NCBI GenBank assembly: GCA_034436035.1
Contig: DAOTVW010000354.1
Location: 1 to 5,987, forward strand
DNA length: 5,987 nt
DNA from: UBA4823 sp034436035
Lineage (GTDB): Bacteria > Chloroflexota > Anaerolineae > Anaerolineales > UBA4823
Direction: 5' to 3'
Of the stretch, positions 1 to 5,987 are shown piece after piece. Position 1 is the stretch's first letter. Every line of letters begins with the position of its first letter. Under the pieces are notes generated by a model, which worked only from the letters and a program-made list of their open reading frames with translations, made no database searches and was not told the origin of the DNA. Both the position numbers and the translations under genes were made by a program.

Positions 1-1167
1 AAATATCCCAATAGTCCAATATATGATGCCTCGCAAGGAGATGGAGGTGCCAGCTTACCGGGTGTTTTACCAGAGATACTCGAACAAGCTGCGAGCATGC
101 AAATTGAGCATGGTACAGCCTACGACATGCCATATGGAACAGATGCATACCGAAAATCGGTAATCGAAGATTATTGGCATTTAGACTCATCTTTGGGTAT
201 TACGCCTGCTAATGTAATAGGCACAGCCGGTGGTCGCGACGCACTGGTAAAAGCATATCAAGCAATGCTTGGTTTAGGGTATGGGCGTGAAGGGGATGTA
301 ATTATTGTATCCAGGGTACCATGGATCTCGTATAACTGGGGTCCCTATGGTATTGGGGCAAATGTACTTTATGCGCCAGGAAAAGCTGAGGAGGGCTGGG
401 CTTATACCGAAGAAAGCATCGCGGAATGTGTCCGCTTTGCAGAAAAGCATTACCGAAAAATTGCCGGGCTCATCATCACTAATCCAGATAACCCTACTGG
501 TTTAACCTTGTCGGTCGATCGCCAAGTTGCATTAGCTAAAAAGGCTTTAGAACGCGGGGTGGCATTTGTCTTATTTGACTGGATGTATCATTACGTCACC
601 GATGAAAAACCCATGGATCTCAATACCTTTTTACCGAATTTTACAAAAGAAGAACAAAAAAGATTGATTTTTCTGGATGGGATTACCAAAAGCTTGGGTG
701 CTTCGAATATTCGCAATTGCCACCTGATAGCGCCGGATGAAGTGGCAAAATTTATCATTTCCCGGGCTTCGCATAGTGTGATGCCGTCATTCTTTTCCTT
801 GGCAGTTGCCATGGCTGCATATAAGATGGGATATGATAAAGCCACTCGTCCAATTGTAGAACCAACAAATAAAAGCCGTATTGCTCTGAAAAAATTCCTT
901 GACGAACATCATTTCACTTATATTCTTGGTAAAGGATATTACGCGTTTATTCACGTTGGAAAATGGCTCAAAAGCAAAGGGTGGAGCGATACCGAACCAA
1001 TGGGACAATATTTTGCCGAGGAATTTGGACTAGCAATTGTGCCAGGAGCTTTCTTCTCCGCTTATGGTGGTGAATGGATTCGGTTCTCGTATGCAACACC
1101 GGTGGATAGAACATTAGGGGCATTAGAAAGACTTGTGGAAGGTTTAGCAAGCCTGGAGGAAGCATGA
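1..1167 (+). CDS. Class I/II PLP-dependent aminotransferase, 5'-truncated by the window edge
   Basis: The reading frame is open from base 1 to a TGA at 1165-1167, giving 388 codons. The visible ATG at 97 is internal, because coding text with the typical family opening (YDASQGDGGASLPG) precedes it. I estimate that a few tens of residues are missing. Numbered on this fragment, the fold-type I hallmarks are all present: a glycine-rich TAGG turn at about 75-78; NPDNPTG at 161-167 with the cofactor-contacting Asn164; Asp193 and Tyr196 in DWMY, matching the Asp and Tyr that hold the pyridine ring and PLP hydroxyl; the Schiff-base Lys230 in ITKSLG; Arg238 eight residues later, as in aspartate aminotransferase; and the substrate-carboxylate Arg361 in WIRFSYA. 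It should therefore transfer an amino group between an amino acid and a 2-oxo acid in the cytoplasm. Substrate cannot be read from sequence. The operon with an M20 deacylase and aspartokinase suggests a DapC-like role, which is inference. The stop overlaps the next start (ATGA), implying translational coupling. Confidence 0.93.
   Translation, partial: KYPNSPIYDASQGDGGASLPGVLPEILEQAASMQIEHGTAYDMPYGTDAYRKSVIEDYWHLDSSLGITPANVIGTAGGRDALVKAYQAMLGLGYGREGDVIIVSRVPWISYNWGPYGIGANVLYAPGKAEEGWAYTEESIAECVRFAEKHYRKIAGLIITNPDNPTGLTLSVDRQVALAKKALERGVAFVLFDWMYHYVTDEKPMDLNTFLPNFTKEEQKRLIFLDGITKSLGASNIRNCHLIAPDEVAKFIISRASHSVMPSFFSLAVAMAAYKMGYDKATRPIVEPTNKSRIALKKFLDEHHFTYILGKGYYAFIHVGKWLKSKGWSDTEPMGQYFAEEFGLAIVPGAFFSAYGGEWIRFSYATPVDRTLGALERLVEGLASLEEA
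1155..1160 (+). promoter_or_regulatory. Ribosome binding site of the ligase/M20 fusion gene
   Basis: GGAGGA lies inside the last codons of the aminotransferase gene, three bases before the ATG at 1164. It supports that start and the ATGA overlap (1164-1167), which points to coupled translation of the two genes. Confidence 0.75.
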
Positions 1168-4034
1168 GCGAATTTCAACCTTCCCAATTCATCGATCGGT
1201 TCAACCATGCTGTGGAAGTAGCATTACAATCCAACCCACAAGGGGGATTGAGTGGTTTTGAGTTGGAATGGAATATGCTTGATTCGAACTTTTGGCCCTT
1301 ATTAACCGTTGGATCGGGTCCAAATCGAGTTTCCTTTGTAGATTTTATACGCGATGAAGTACTCTCTCCCGCTTTTCGTCAGTATAGTCAGTTAGAAGTT
1401 TACCATTGGATGATTGAATGGGCAACTCGGCCTTACTACAATCTGGTTGGCGCGGTGTATGAATCACGTGTTTTAGAAGCAATCTTGATCAATACACTAC
1501 ATCGCGCCAGCGAAAAGTTTGGTGAACGATTTTATTACCTGCATGGAAATTTGCTCTTCCAACCCCAATTTGGGAAGGAATTGATACCCGGCTCATGGAA
1601 TCTGGCAAAACGGCGTTATCTCGAACGATGTGTAGATATGTATGGAGCCGCCTTAGCCACGGCTGGTATTCATACTAATCTATCATTACCAGAGCCATTG
1701 CTCTCATGGGATTTTGTTCATCAAGATCAAGATTTACAACGCCACATCAGTCAACCATTCCAATATTTAGATGAATATAAAAATTATGTTTATATTCGGG
1801 CAACCCGATTGATGCGCGCATTTGCGGCGCTATTCATCGCAACCACAGCATCGACTCCTTTTATCAGTCAATATCGCAATGGGAAACAGGTGATTGTGTT
1901 ATCCAAAGCGAATTCCGTTCGTAACTTGACATTTCCCAACCCGATTTTATTGGATGTGCCAGGGTTATATCGATCTCATCAAGATTATTTACGGATCTCC
2001 TATGAATTAGTGCAAAAAGGGATTCGGTTTGGCAATAATAACTGGACGCCGGTGCGGGCGCGTTCATTTGCGGAGCCGGTTGAGAGATTGATCAGTATCA
2101 CCAGCGATCAACTTCACCAACTCTATGCGCGCGGTTTGTATACTGCAAGTAAAGAAAATCAAGCCGAAGAGATGGCACGCCAAATTGAAATGCAAAATTT
2201 ATTTGCGCGCATTAATTTACCCATGGCGCGTGTCGAGATCCGTACGGATGAAGGTGGGCATGATTTAGATACCGATATCGCTAATTTAACTTTCAAGTAT
2301 TTGCTGTTATTAAGATTTTATGCGGATCCAGATTTTGCGGTAAGTTTCCGTTATGACAATGAGGATATCGAACGGGCGAGAAAGAACGAAGAAAAAGCAG
2401 CCTGGAAAGGGTTGGACGCTGAAATCGAAAACCCATTAACGGCTAAACCAATTTTATTGCGAGAATTCTTAAAATGGTGTCTGGATCAAGTCCAACCATT
2501 GGCTCAGGGTTTGGGTTTAGATAAACAATTAGAACCATTAATTGAAATGGCAAAAGGTGCGCCTAATACATCGGAAAAAATTCGTCAACGGGTATACCAG
2601 GATTTAGGTGAAGTGGATGAAATACCGCTCTCCTATTTACAACAACTGGCACAAGAACGAGAAGATATGGTTAAAAGTGATATCCAACGGATTCAGAGCG
2701 AGTTGAATCAATTAGGTCTTGAAACACAAAAATTACAAAGCATCCTGCAACGGGCGCGCGATGAATTTCGTCAATATAGTGATGCACCAATTTCATTCAA
2801 ACCAACTCGGACTGCTATCCCGCTTAAAGTCTACACAGATAAAACGAGTGAAATCGTTGACCTTGCTATACAACTTATTCGTATACCATCCGTTACCGCT
2901 TGCCCGAACGAACGGCTCGATGAGGTTGCTTCAGCTGCTTCCTTTATTAGTGATTATGCAGAGAGGAGCGGTTTAGAAATTCGATATTTCAATAAACAGA
3001 AATATCCTGCATTATTGATTGGATTCCCGGGGCAGCTATATTCATCAGTTATGCTCAATGGCCATTTTGACGTTGTAGAACCAATACCAGATGACTCTCA
3101 ATTTCAGCCTCGTCTGGATGGGGATTACCTGGTTGGACGCGGATCAGCAGATATGAAAACGGTGGTTGCCACCTATCTTGTGTGGTTCAAAGATCGACTC
3201 ATGAAAGGTGAACCTTATCCACCATTGAATTTATTGTTGATTGGTAATGAGGAAAACGGTGAATTTGAACCAGTTGGCACCCGGCATGTGTTTGAGCAAA
3301 TGGAAATAGAAGGTCGAGTTCTACCGAAACTGTTCATTGCGGGAGAAAGAACCGGCGAATCAGGTAAAGATTATTTTGGTGAAATTTGCACTGAAAACCG
3401 CGGGATCATTCGTTTTGATATTATTGCCAGGGGAACACGCGCCCATTCCAGCCAGACATCGGTAGGAGCGGTAAAAAAGGTGGACGTAACCAATAAGCTA
3501 CTGTCGTTTCGGGAACTATTAATCACCTTATTTGAAAATAGATTGAAACTATCTAGCCCTGATCGTTGGAATTCCCAATATACTTTTCCGTTTGTCAAAA
3601 TTGGTGAGGAAAGTGTCTACAACATCACTCCTGAATACGGCATATTAGGCGTTGAAGTTCGGCCTATCCCGGATGAGGATGTTGATAGCTTATTTCAAGA
3701 GCTACATGAACTCTGTAATCAAAATGAATTAGAGTTGAATATCAAAGTTAATGAGAAGGGAATTCGGTGTGATCCGGACAATCCATACTTGCAAATTTTA
3801 TTGGATTCTTACGCAGAAGTAGCCAAAGAGCCAGCGCGAATTGGGAAAAAGCTACCAGGCACGAGCGCTCGCTTTGCGCCGCAAGGACAGGGTGTAGTCT
3901 GGGGTCAGAGCGGTCTCGACCCGCATGGCGCCAATGAAAGACATTATATTCCCAGTATCAAGCCCTATTACGATATTTTAGAAGCTTTTTCGAACAAGCT
4001 GCTGGAAAATATCAATGGGCTCGTTGGAGAATGA
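1164..4034 (+). CDS. Fusion protein: GCS2-like carboxylate-amine ligase domain plus M20 zinc amidohydrolase domain
   Basis: This is a 956-residue two-enzyme polypeptide. Residues about 25-400 resemble the glutamate-cysteine ligase family 2 fold (ATP-dependent amide formation). They show GFELEWN at 31-37 with paired acidic residues, an acidic EWATRP segment at 85-90, AGIHTNLSLP at 167-176 in the place of the family's G-x-H-x-H strand, a TASTPF segment near 228-233 like the family's SPF, and VEIRTDE at 357-363 like the family's E-x-R strand. Residues about 490-540 are charged, heptad-like helix and form a probable coiled-coil linker. Residues about 560-956 are a complete M20 metallopeptidase/deacylase: GHFDVV (His634, Asp636), GRGSADMK (bridging Asp663), GNEENGE (catalytic Glu696, Glu697), GERTGE (Glu728), lid His761 in RAHSSQ, and the terminal ligand His921 in PHGANER. 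All expected metal and catalytic residues are there, so this half should be active. Family members such as DapE, ArgE and carboxypeptidase G2 hydrolyse amides. No signal peptide is visible, so it is likely cytoplasmic. The substrate is unknown. The start is fixed by GGAGGA and the ATGA overlap. Confidence 0.88.
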   Translation: MSEFQPSQFIDRFNHAVEVALQSNPQGGLSGFELEWNMLDSNFWPLLTVGSGPNRVSFVDFIRDEVLSPAFRQYSQLEVYHWMIEWATRPYYNLVGAVYESRVLEAILINTLHRASEKFGERFYYLHGNLLFQPQFGKELIPGSWNLAKRRYLERCVDMYGAALATAGIHTNLSLPEPLLSWDFVHQDQDLQRHISQPFQYLDEYKNYVYIRATRLMRAFAALFIATTASTPFISQYRNGKQVIVLSKANSVRNLTFPNPILLDVPGLYRSHQDYLRISYELVQKGIRFGNNNWTPVRARSFAEPVERLISITSDQLHQLYARGLYTASKENQAEEMARQIEMQNLFARINLPMARVEIRTDEGGHDLDTDIANLTFKYLLLLRFYADPDFAVSFRYDNEDIERARKNEEKAAWKGLDAEIENPLTAKPILLREFLKWCLDQVQPLAQGLGLDKQLEPLIEMAKGAPNTSEKIRQRVYQDLGEVDEIPLSYLQQLAQEREDMVKSDIQRIQSELNQLGLETQKLQSILQRARDEFRQYSDAPISFKPTRTAIPLKVYTDKTSEIVDLAIQLIRIPSVTACPNERLDEVASAASFISDYAERSGLEIRYFNKQKYPALLIGFPGQLYSSVMLNGHFDVVEPIPDDSQFQPRLDGDYLVGRGSADMKTVVATYLVWFKDRLMKGEPYPPLNLLLIGNEENGEFEPVGTRHVFEQMEIEGRVLPKLFIAGERTGESGKDYFGEICTENRGIIRFDIIARGTRAHSSQTSVGAVKKVDVTNKLLSFRELLITLFENRLKLSSPDRWNSQYTFPFVKIGEESVYNITPEYGILGVEVRPIPDEDVDSLFQELHELCNQNELELNIKVNEKGIRCDPDNPYLQILLDSYAEVAKEPARIGKKLPGTSARFAPQGQGVVWGQSGLDPHGANERHYIPSIKPYYDILEAFSNKLLENINGLVGE
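4026..4030 (+). promoter_or_regulatory. Ribosome binding site of the aspartokinase gene
   Basis: GGAGA sits seven bases before the ATG at 4038, within the last codons of the fusion gene. Only three bases separate the TGA at 4032-4034 from the next ATG, so the aspartokinase is probably translated from the same message. Confidence 0.65.
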
Positions 4035-4037
4035 GAT

Positions 4038-5450
4038 ATGGAACCGAAACCGATCCTCGTCATGAAATTTGGAGGGACGTCCGTAGGTAGCGCGGATGCA
4101 ATGTTAAAAGTTAAGGACATCGTTGAAGAGTCTATTGCTGATGGTTGGAAACCAGTTGTTGTCCTTTCGGCAATGGCTGGCGTAACAGACCAGTTGCTGC
4201 AATCAACAGAAATGGCAAAAAATCACCGTTTTGATCTCGTGTTACAAACAGCAGCATCCTTGACAACCCGACATTATGACACACTTCACCAACTTATCAG
4301 TAACCCTGAACGCCAATTTGTTGTAAAACAGCAAATCGATCAACTGATTAGTACCTTTACAGAGTATTGTAGAGCAATTGATATCATTGGCGAAGCTACT
4401 CCCCGCGTCTTGGACGCAATCGGGGGAATTGGTGAAATGTTATGCGTACGTATCTTTGCTGAGGTACTCAATACCCATCAGATACAGGCGCAATCTGTTG
4501 ATGCAACAAAAATCATTGTGACGGATGCAGTATTCCAGAGCGCTCATCCAGATTTCGAAAAGACAGCGCAAAGACTTCAACAAACGTTAATTCCTTTGCT
4601 TAATTCTGGAGTAGTCCCGGTTGTGACCGGTTTCATTGCTGCAACCGAAGATGGGGTAACCACAACTTTAGGACGAGGTGGTAGTGATTATACTGCTGCA
4701 ATATTAGGTGCAGGATTGAACGCACAAGAAGTTTGGATTTGGACAGATGTGGATGGCGTAATGACTGCCGATCCAAGGGTGGTACCAAATGCAAAAACTA
4801 TCGAGAGTTTAACCTTTCGCGAAATCGGTGAGCTGGCTTATTATGGCGCAAAAGTTGTCCATCCCAAGACGATGCAGCCACTCATTGATGCGGATATTGC
4901 CATAAAAGTAAAGAATACCTTTAATCCAAAACATCCTGGCACGGTATTAATTAGCGATCAATCACGGATAACGAACGGAGATATCAAAGCGGTCACATCG
5001 ATACGCGGACAATCCTTAATCACAATTGAGGGGCGCGGAATGCTTGGGGTGCCTGGTGTAGCTGCCCGTGCATTTGGCGCTGTGGCTTCTACTGGGACAA
5101 GCGTTCCCTTAATTACACAAGCTTCTTCCGAGCAATCAATTTGTTTTGCTGTGCCATTAAAATCAATCTCTCTCGTATTAAAAGGTTTGAACGATGTGTT
5201 TAACCGTGAATTACAGACAAAAGACATTGATCGCATTTGGGCAACGGAAGAGGTGGTGATTCTCACCATCGTTGGGTCAGGGATGCGCAATACTCCTGGT
5301 GTTGCAGGGAGAATATTCAGCAAACTCGGATCGAATGGAATCAATGTCATTGCCATTGCCCAAGGGTCCTCAGAGGTCTCGATCAGCTTAGTAATCGACC
5401 GGCAGGATGAGGAAAAAGCTGTTCGAGCGATTCATGAATTAATTGTGTAA
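4038..5450 (+). CDS. Aspartokinase, monofunctional, ThrA-like with two C-terminal ACT domains
   Basis: This 470-residue protein should phosphorylate L-aspartate with ATP to 4-phospho-aspartate, the committed step to lysine/diaminopimelate, threonine, methionine and isoleucine. The kinase domain (about 5-305) carries KFGGTS at 10-15, GIGEM at 130-134 with a substrate-site Glu133, LGRGGSDYTA at 211-220, and the nucleotide-site stretch WTDVDGVMTADPR at 235-247, then YYGAKVVHPKT at 268-278. Two ACT regulatory modules follow, about 324-400 (ITQASSEQSICFAV) and about 404-470 (AQGSSEVSISLVI), the usual site of feedback inhibition by lysine or threonine. The sequence resembles the kinase half of bifunctional ThrA more than the short LysC alpha/beta type, but no homoserine dehydrogenase domain is attached. 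The stop at 5448-5450 directly follows the second ACT domain, so the protein is complete. It is the last gene of the apparent operon, and the preceding gene ends three bases upstream. Identity as an aspartokinase is secure. Which end product inhibits it, and whether to name it lysC or thrA, cannot be decided here. Confidence 0.96.
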   Translation: MEPKPILVMKFGGTSVGSADAMLKVKDIVEESIADGWKPVVVLSAMAGVTDQLLQSTEMAKNHRFDLVLQTAASLTTRHYDTLHQLISNPERQFVVKQQIDQLISTFTEYCRAIDIIGEATPRVLDAIGGIGEMLCVRIFAEVLNTHQIQAQSVDATKIIVTDAVFQSAHPDFEKTAQRLQQTLIPLLNSGVVPVVTGFIAATEDGVTTTLGRGGSDYTAAILGAGLNAQEVWIWTDVDGVMTADPRVVPNAKTIESLTFREIGELAYYGAKVVHPKTMQPLIDADIAIKVKNTFNPKHPGTVLISDQSRITNGDIKAVTSIRGQSLITIEGRGMLGVPGVAARAFGAVASTGTSVPLITQASSEQSICFAVPLKSISLVLKGLNDVFNRELQTKDIDRIWATEEVVILTIVGSGMRNTPGVAGRIFSKLGSNGINVIAIAQGSSEVSISLVIDRQDEEKAVRAIHELIV

Positions 5451-5472
5451 AAGGGAAAAAGTGGGAAGTCGG

Positions 5473-5501
5473 TTGACAAAATGGGACGCTCGTAGTAATA
5501 T
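5473..5501 (+). promoter_or_regulatory. Predicted sigma-70-type promoter for the tRNA gene
   Basis: A perfect -35 box TTGACA (5473-5478) is followed by exactly 17 bp and a -10-like TAATAT (5496-5501, four of six consensus positions). The predicted transcription start is near 5508, which would leave a leader of about ten bases before the mature tRNA 5' end at 5519. No terminator hairpin with a T-run separates the aspartokinase stop from this promoter, so operon read-through into the tRNA is also possible. Confidence 0.7.
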
Positions 5502-5518
5502 TTTGCCGCTGAATGATT

Positions 5519-5590
5519 GGCGAGGTAGCTCAACGGTGGAGCAGGGGACTCATAAGCCCTTGGTTGTGAGTTCAAGTCTCACCCTCGCCA
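5519..5590 (+). tRNA. tRNA with CAT anticodon (elongator tRNA-Met, or possibly tRNA-Ile2)
   Basis: A full cloverleaf can be drawn by eye. The acceptor arm GGCGAGG (5519-5525) pairs perfectly with CCTCGCC (5583-5589), with discriminator A5590. The D stem is GCTC/GAGC (5528-5531, 5539-5542) around a seven-base loop that contains GG. The anticodon arm is GGGGA/GCCCT (5544-5548, 5556-5560) with loop CTCATAA, placing the anticodon CAT at 5551-5553. The variable loop is TGGTT, and the T arm GTGAG/CTCAC (5566-5570, 5578-5582) encloses TTCAAGT. The 3' CCA is not encoded. The paired 1-72 position (G-C) and the lack of three G-C pairs at the base of the anticodon stem argue against an initiator tRNA. 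A CAT anticodon could also be the lysidine-modified isoleucine tRNA, which I cannot exclude. The closing pair of the anticodon stem is an A-G mismatch (A5548, G5556). Confidence 0.95.
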
Positions 5591-5599
5591 CATCTGGCG
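5586..5599. repeat. Short inverted repeat spanning the tRNA 3' end
   Basis: CGCCA and TGGCG form a perfect five-base inverted repeat around the four-base centre CATC, starting in the acceptor stem and ending nine bases past the tRNA. No T-run follows, so it does not look like an intrinsic terminator. Its position between a tRNA end and an integrase gene makes a recombinase site conceivable, but a repeat this short may be chance. Confidence 0.35.
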
Positions 5600-5615
5600 T
5601 ATCACCTCATGATAT

Positions 5616-5630
5616 CCCGTATATATCGGG
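5616..5630. repeat. Small CCCG/CGGG dyad upstream of the recombinase gene
   Basis: CCCG (5616-5619) and CGGG (5627-5630) flank a seven-base AT-only centre, just before the ribosome binding site of the recombinase gene. It could be a small operator or a weak mRNA hairpin. The short arms make any function uncertain. Confidence 0.25.
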
Positions 5631-5636
5631 TAAATT

Positions 5637-5643
5637 GGAGGAG
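5637..5643 (+). promoter_or_regulatory. Strong ribosome binding site of the recombinase gene
   Basis: GGAGGAG lies seven bases before the ATG at 5651. This near-ideal Shine-Dalgarno sequence decides the start of the gene that runs off the window, and supports it as a real, translated gene. Confidence 0.8.
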
Positions 5644-5650
5644 ATACACC

Positions 5651-5987
5651 ATGAAACAAACTGTTTTGCCAAAAGAGGGGCAAGGGATTCTCGAATTTTA
5701 CATCGAGCAATGGGGGCAAACTTTTCTTACCGATTGTAAAATCAGGGGGCTTTCGGAGGGTACACAAACCTTCTATCGCAAAAAACTTTCCCTCTTCTTT
5801 TCCTTTTGCGAAGCCCAGCAAGTCAGGTACATTTCCCAAATTGATACCGAACATTTAAGGCGATTCTTTGTTTGGCTGGAAGAAACAGGTCATAACAAAG
5901 GCGGTCGCCACGCCTACTTTAGAACCCTGCGAACATTCTTTCGCTGGTTAGAGCAAGAAATAGATGATTTTAAGTCTCCCTTGATTA
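5651..5987 (+). CDS. Tyrosine recombinase/phage-type integrase, N-terminal part only (cut by window edge)
   Basis: The frame is open from the ATG at 5651 to the window end, 112 complete codons plus one base. The product begins MKQTVLPKEG and contains a stretch typical of the N-terminal SAM-like core-binding domain of tyrosine recombinases: GLSEGTQTFYRKKLSLFFSF at about residues 35-54, then ISQIDTEHLRRFFVWLEETG at about 66-85, then a basic RHAYFRTLRTFFRWLE segment at about 91-106. These helices embrace DNA in XerC/D and phage integrases. The catalytic domain, with its Arg-His-Arg and Tyr residues, would lie beyond the window, so activity cannot be judged. The gene starts 61 bases after a tRNA on the same strand, the usual place for the integrase of a genomic island, integrated plasmid or prophage. 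A chromosomal or stand-alone recombinase of the same family is the alternative. Confidence 0.85.
   Translation, partial: MKQTVLPKEGQGILEFYIEQWGQTFLTDCKIRGLSEGTQTFYRKKLSLFFSFCEAQQVRYISQIDTEHLRRFFVWLEETGHNKGGRHAYFRTLRTFFRWLEQEIDDFKSPLI

Noticed and set aside
97..1167. Treating the ATG at 97 as the aminotransferase start
   Set aside because: The same frame is open back to base 1 and encodes the conserved N-terminal stretch of the family, so the true start lies outside the window.
2667..4034. Possible internal start that would release the M20 half as a separate protein
   Set aside because: An ATG occurs in the linker at 2667, but no strong ribosome binding site precedes it and the frame is continuous, so a single fusion protein is the simpler reading.
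4958..5356. A 132-codon open frame on the minus strand
   Set aside because: It lies wholly opposite the conserved ACT-domain region of the aspartokinase, shows no recognisable domain, and is a typical shadow frame.
5451..5472. Intrinsic terminator after the aspartokinase gene
   Set aside because: The sequence is purine-rich with no stable GC hairpin and no T-run.
5519..5590. Initiator tRNA-fMet
   Set aside because: The first acceptor pair is G-C rather than the initiator-type mismatch, and the three G-C pairs next to the anticodon loop are missing.
5443..5739. A 98-codon + strand open frame that starts in the aspartokinase tail
   Set aside because: It runs straight through the tRNA gene and into the recombinase gene in another frame, so it is not a plausible protein gene.
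5579..5854. A minus-strand open frame opposite the tRNA end and recombinase start
   Set aside because: It overlaps the well-supported recombinase N-terminal domain and the tRNA 3' end and has no recognisable features.

Overview
The window reads as bacterial chromosome of moderate GC content. Three co-directional, tightly packed genes fill about the first 5.45 kb, followed by a tRNA gene and the start of a tyrosine recombinase gene. The organism cannot be fixed from this sequence. The style of the recombinase N-terminal domain and the overall gene character would suit an environmental member of the Chloroflexota (Anaerolineae-like), but that is only an impression.

Positions 1-5450 look like one operon on the + strand. 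(1) A fold-type I (class I/II) PLP aminotransferase, cut off at its 5' end by the window edge, overlaps the next start codon by an ATGA. (2) A 956-residue fusion protein joins an N-terminal glutamate-cysteine ligase-like (GCS2-type carboxylate-amine ligase) domain, through a charged helical linker, to a complete C-terminal M20 zinc amidohydrolase of the DapE/ArgE/carboxypeptidase type. (3) Three bases later comes a monofunctional, ThrA-like aspartokinase with two ACT domains. The gene set is suggestive. Aspartokinase opens the aspartate family pathway, and an aminotransferase plus an M20 deacylase are the chemistries of the acylated diaminopimelate/lysine branch (DapC and DapE). Here the M20 partner is fused to an ATP-dependent amide-forming ligase. 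My inference is that the operon encodes a variant amino-acid route in which an amine is protected by ligation, for example to glutamate, then transaminated and finally deprotected by the same polypeptide. Lysine/DAP is the leading candidate. The substrates are not proven by sequence.

Positions 5451-5518 are a short intergenic region with a good sigma-70-type promoter (TTGACA, 17 bp, TAATAT) that should drive a CAT-anticodon tRNA at 5519-5590. No CCA end is encoded and no intrinsic terminator is visible on either side.

Positions 5591-5987 hold a 60-bp spacer with two small inverted repeats, a very strong ribosome binding site and the first 112 codons of a tyrosine recombinase/integrase that runs off the window. 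An integrase directly downstream of a tRNA 3' end is the classic edge of an integrated element, so the right end of the window is probably the boundary between core operon and accessory DNA.
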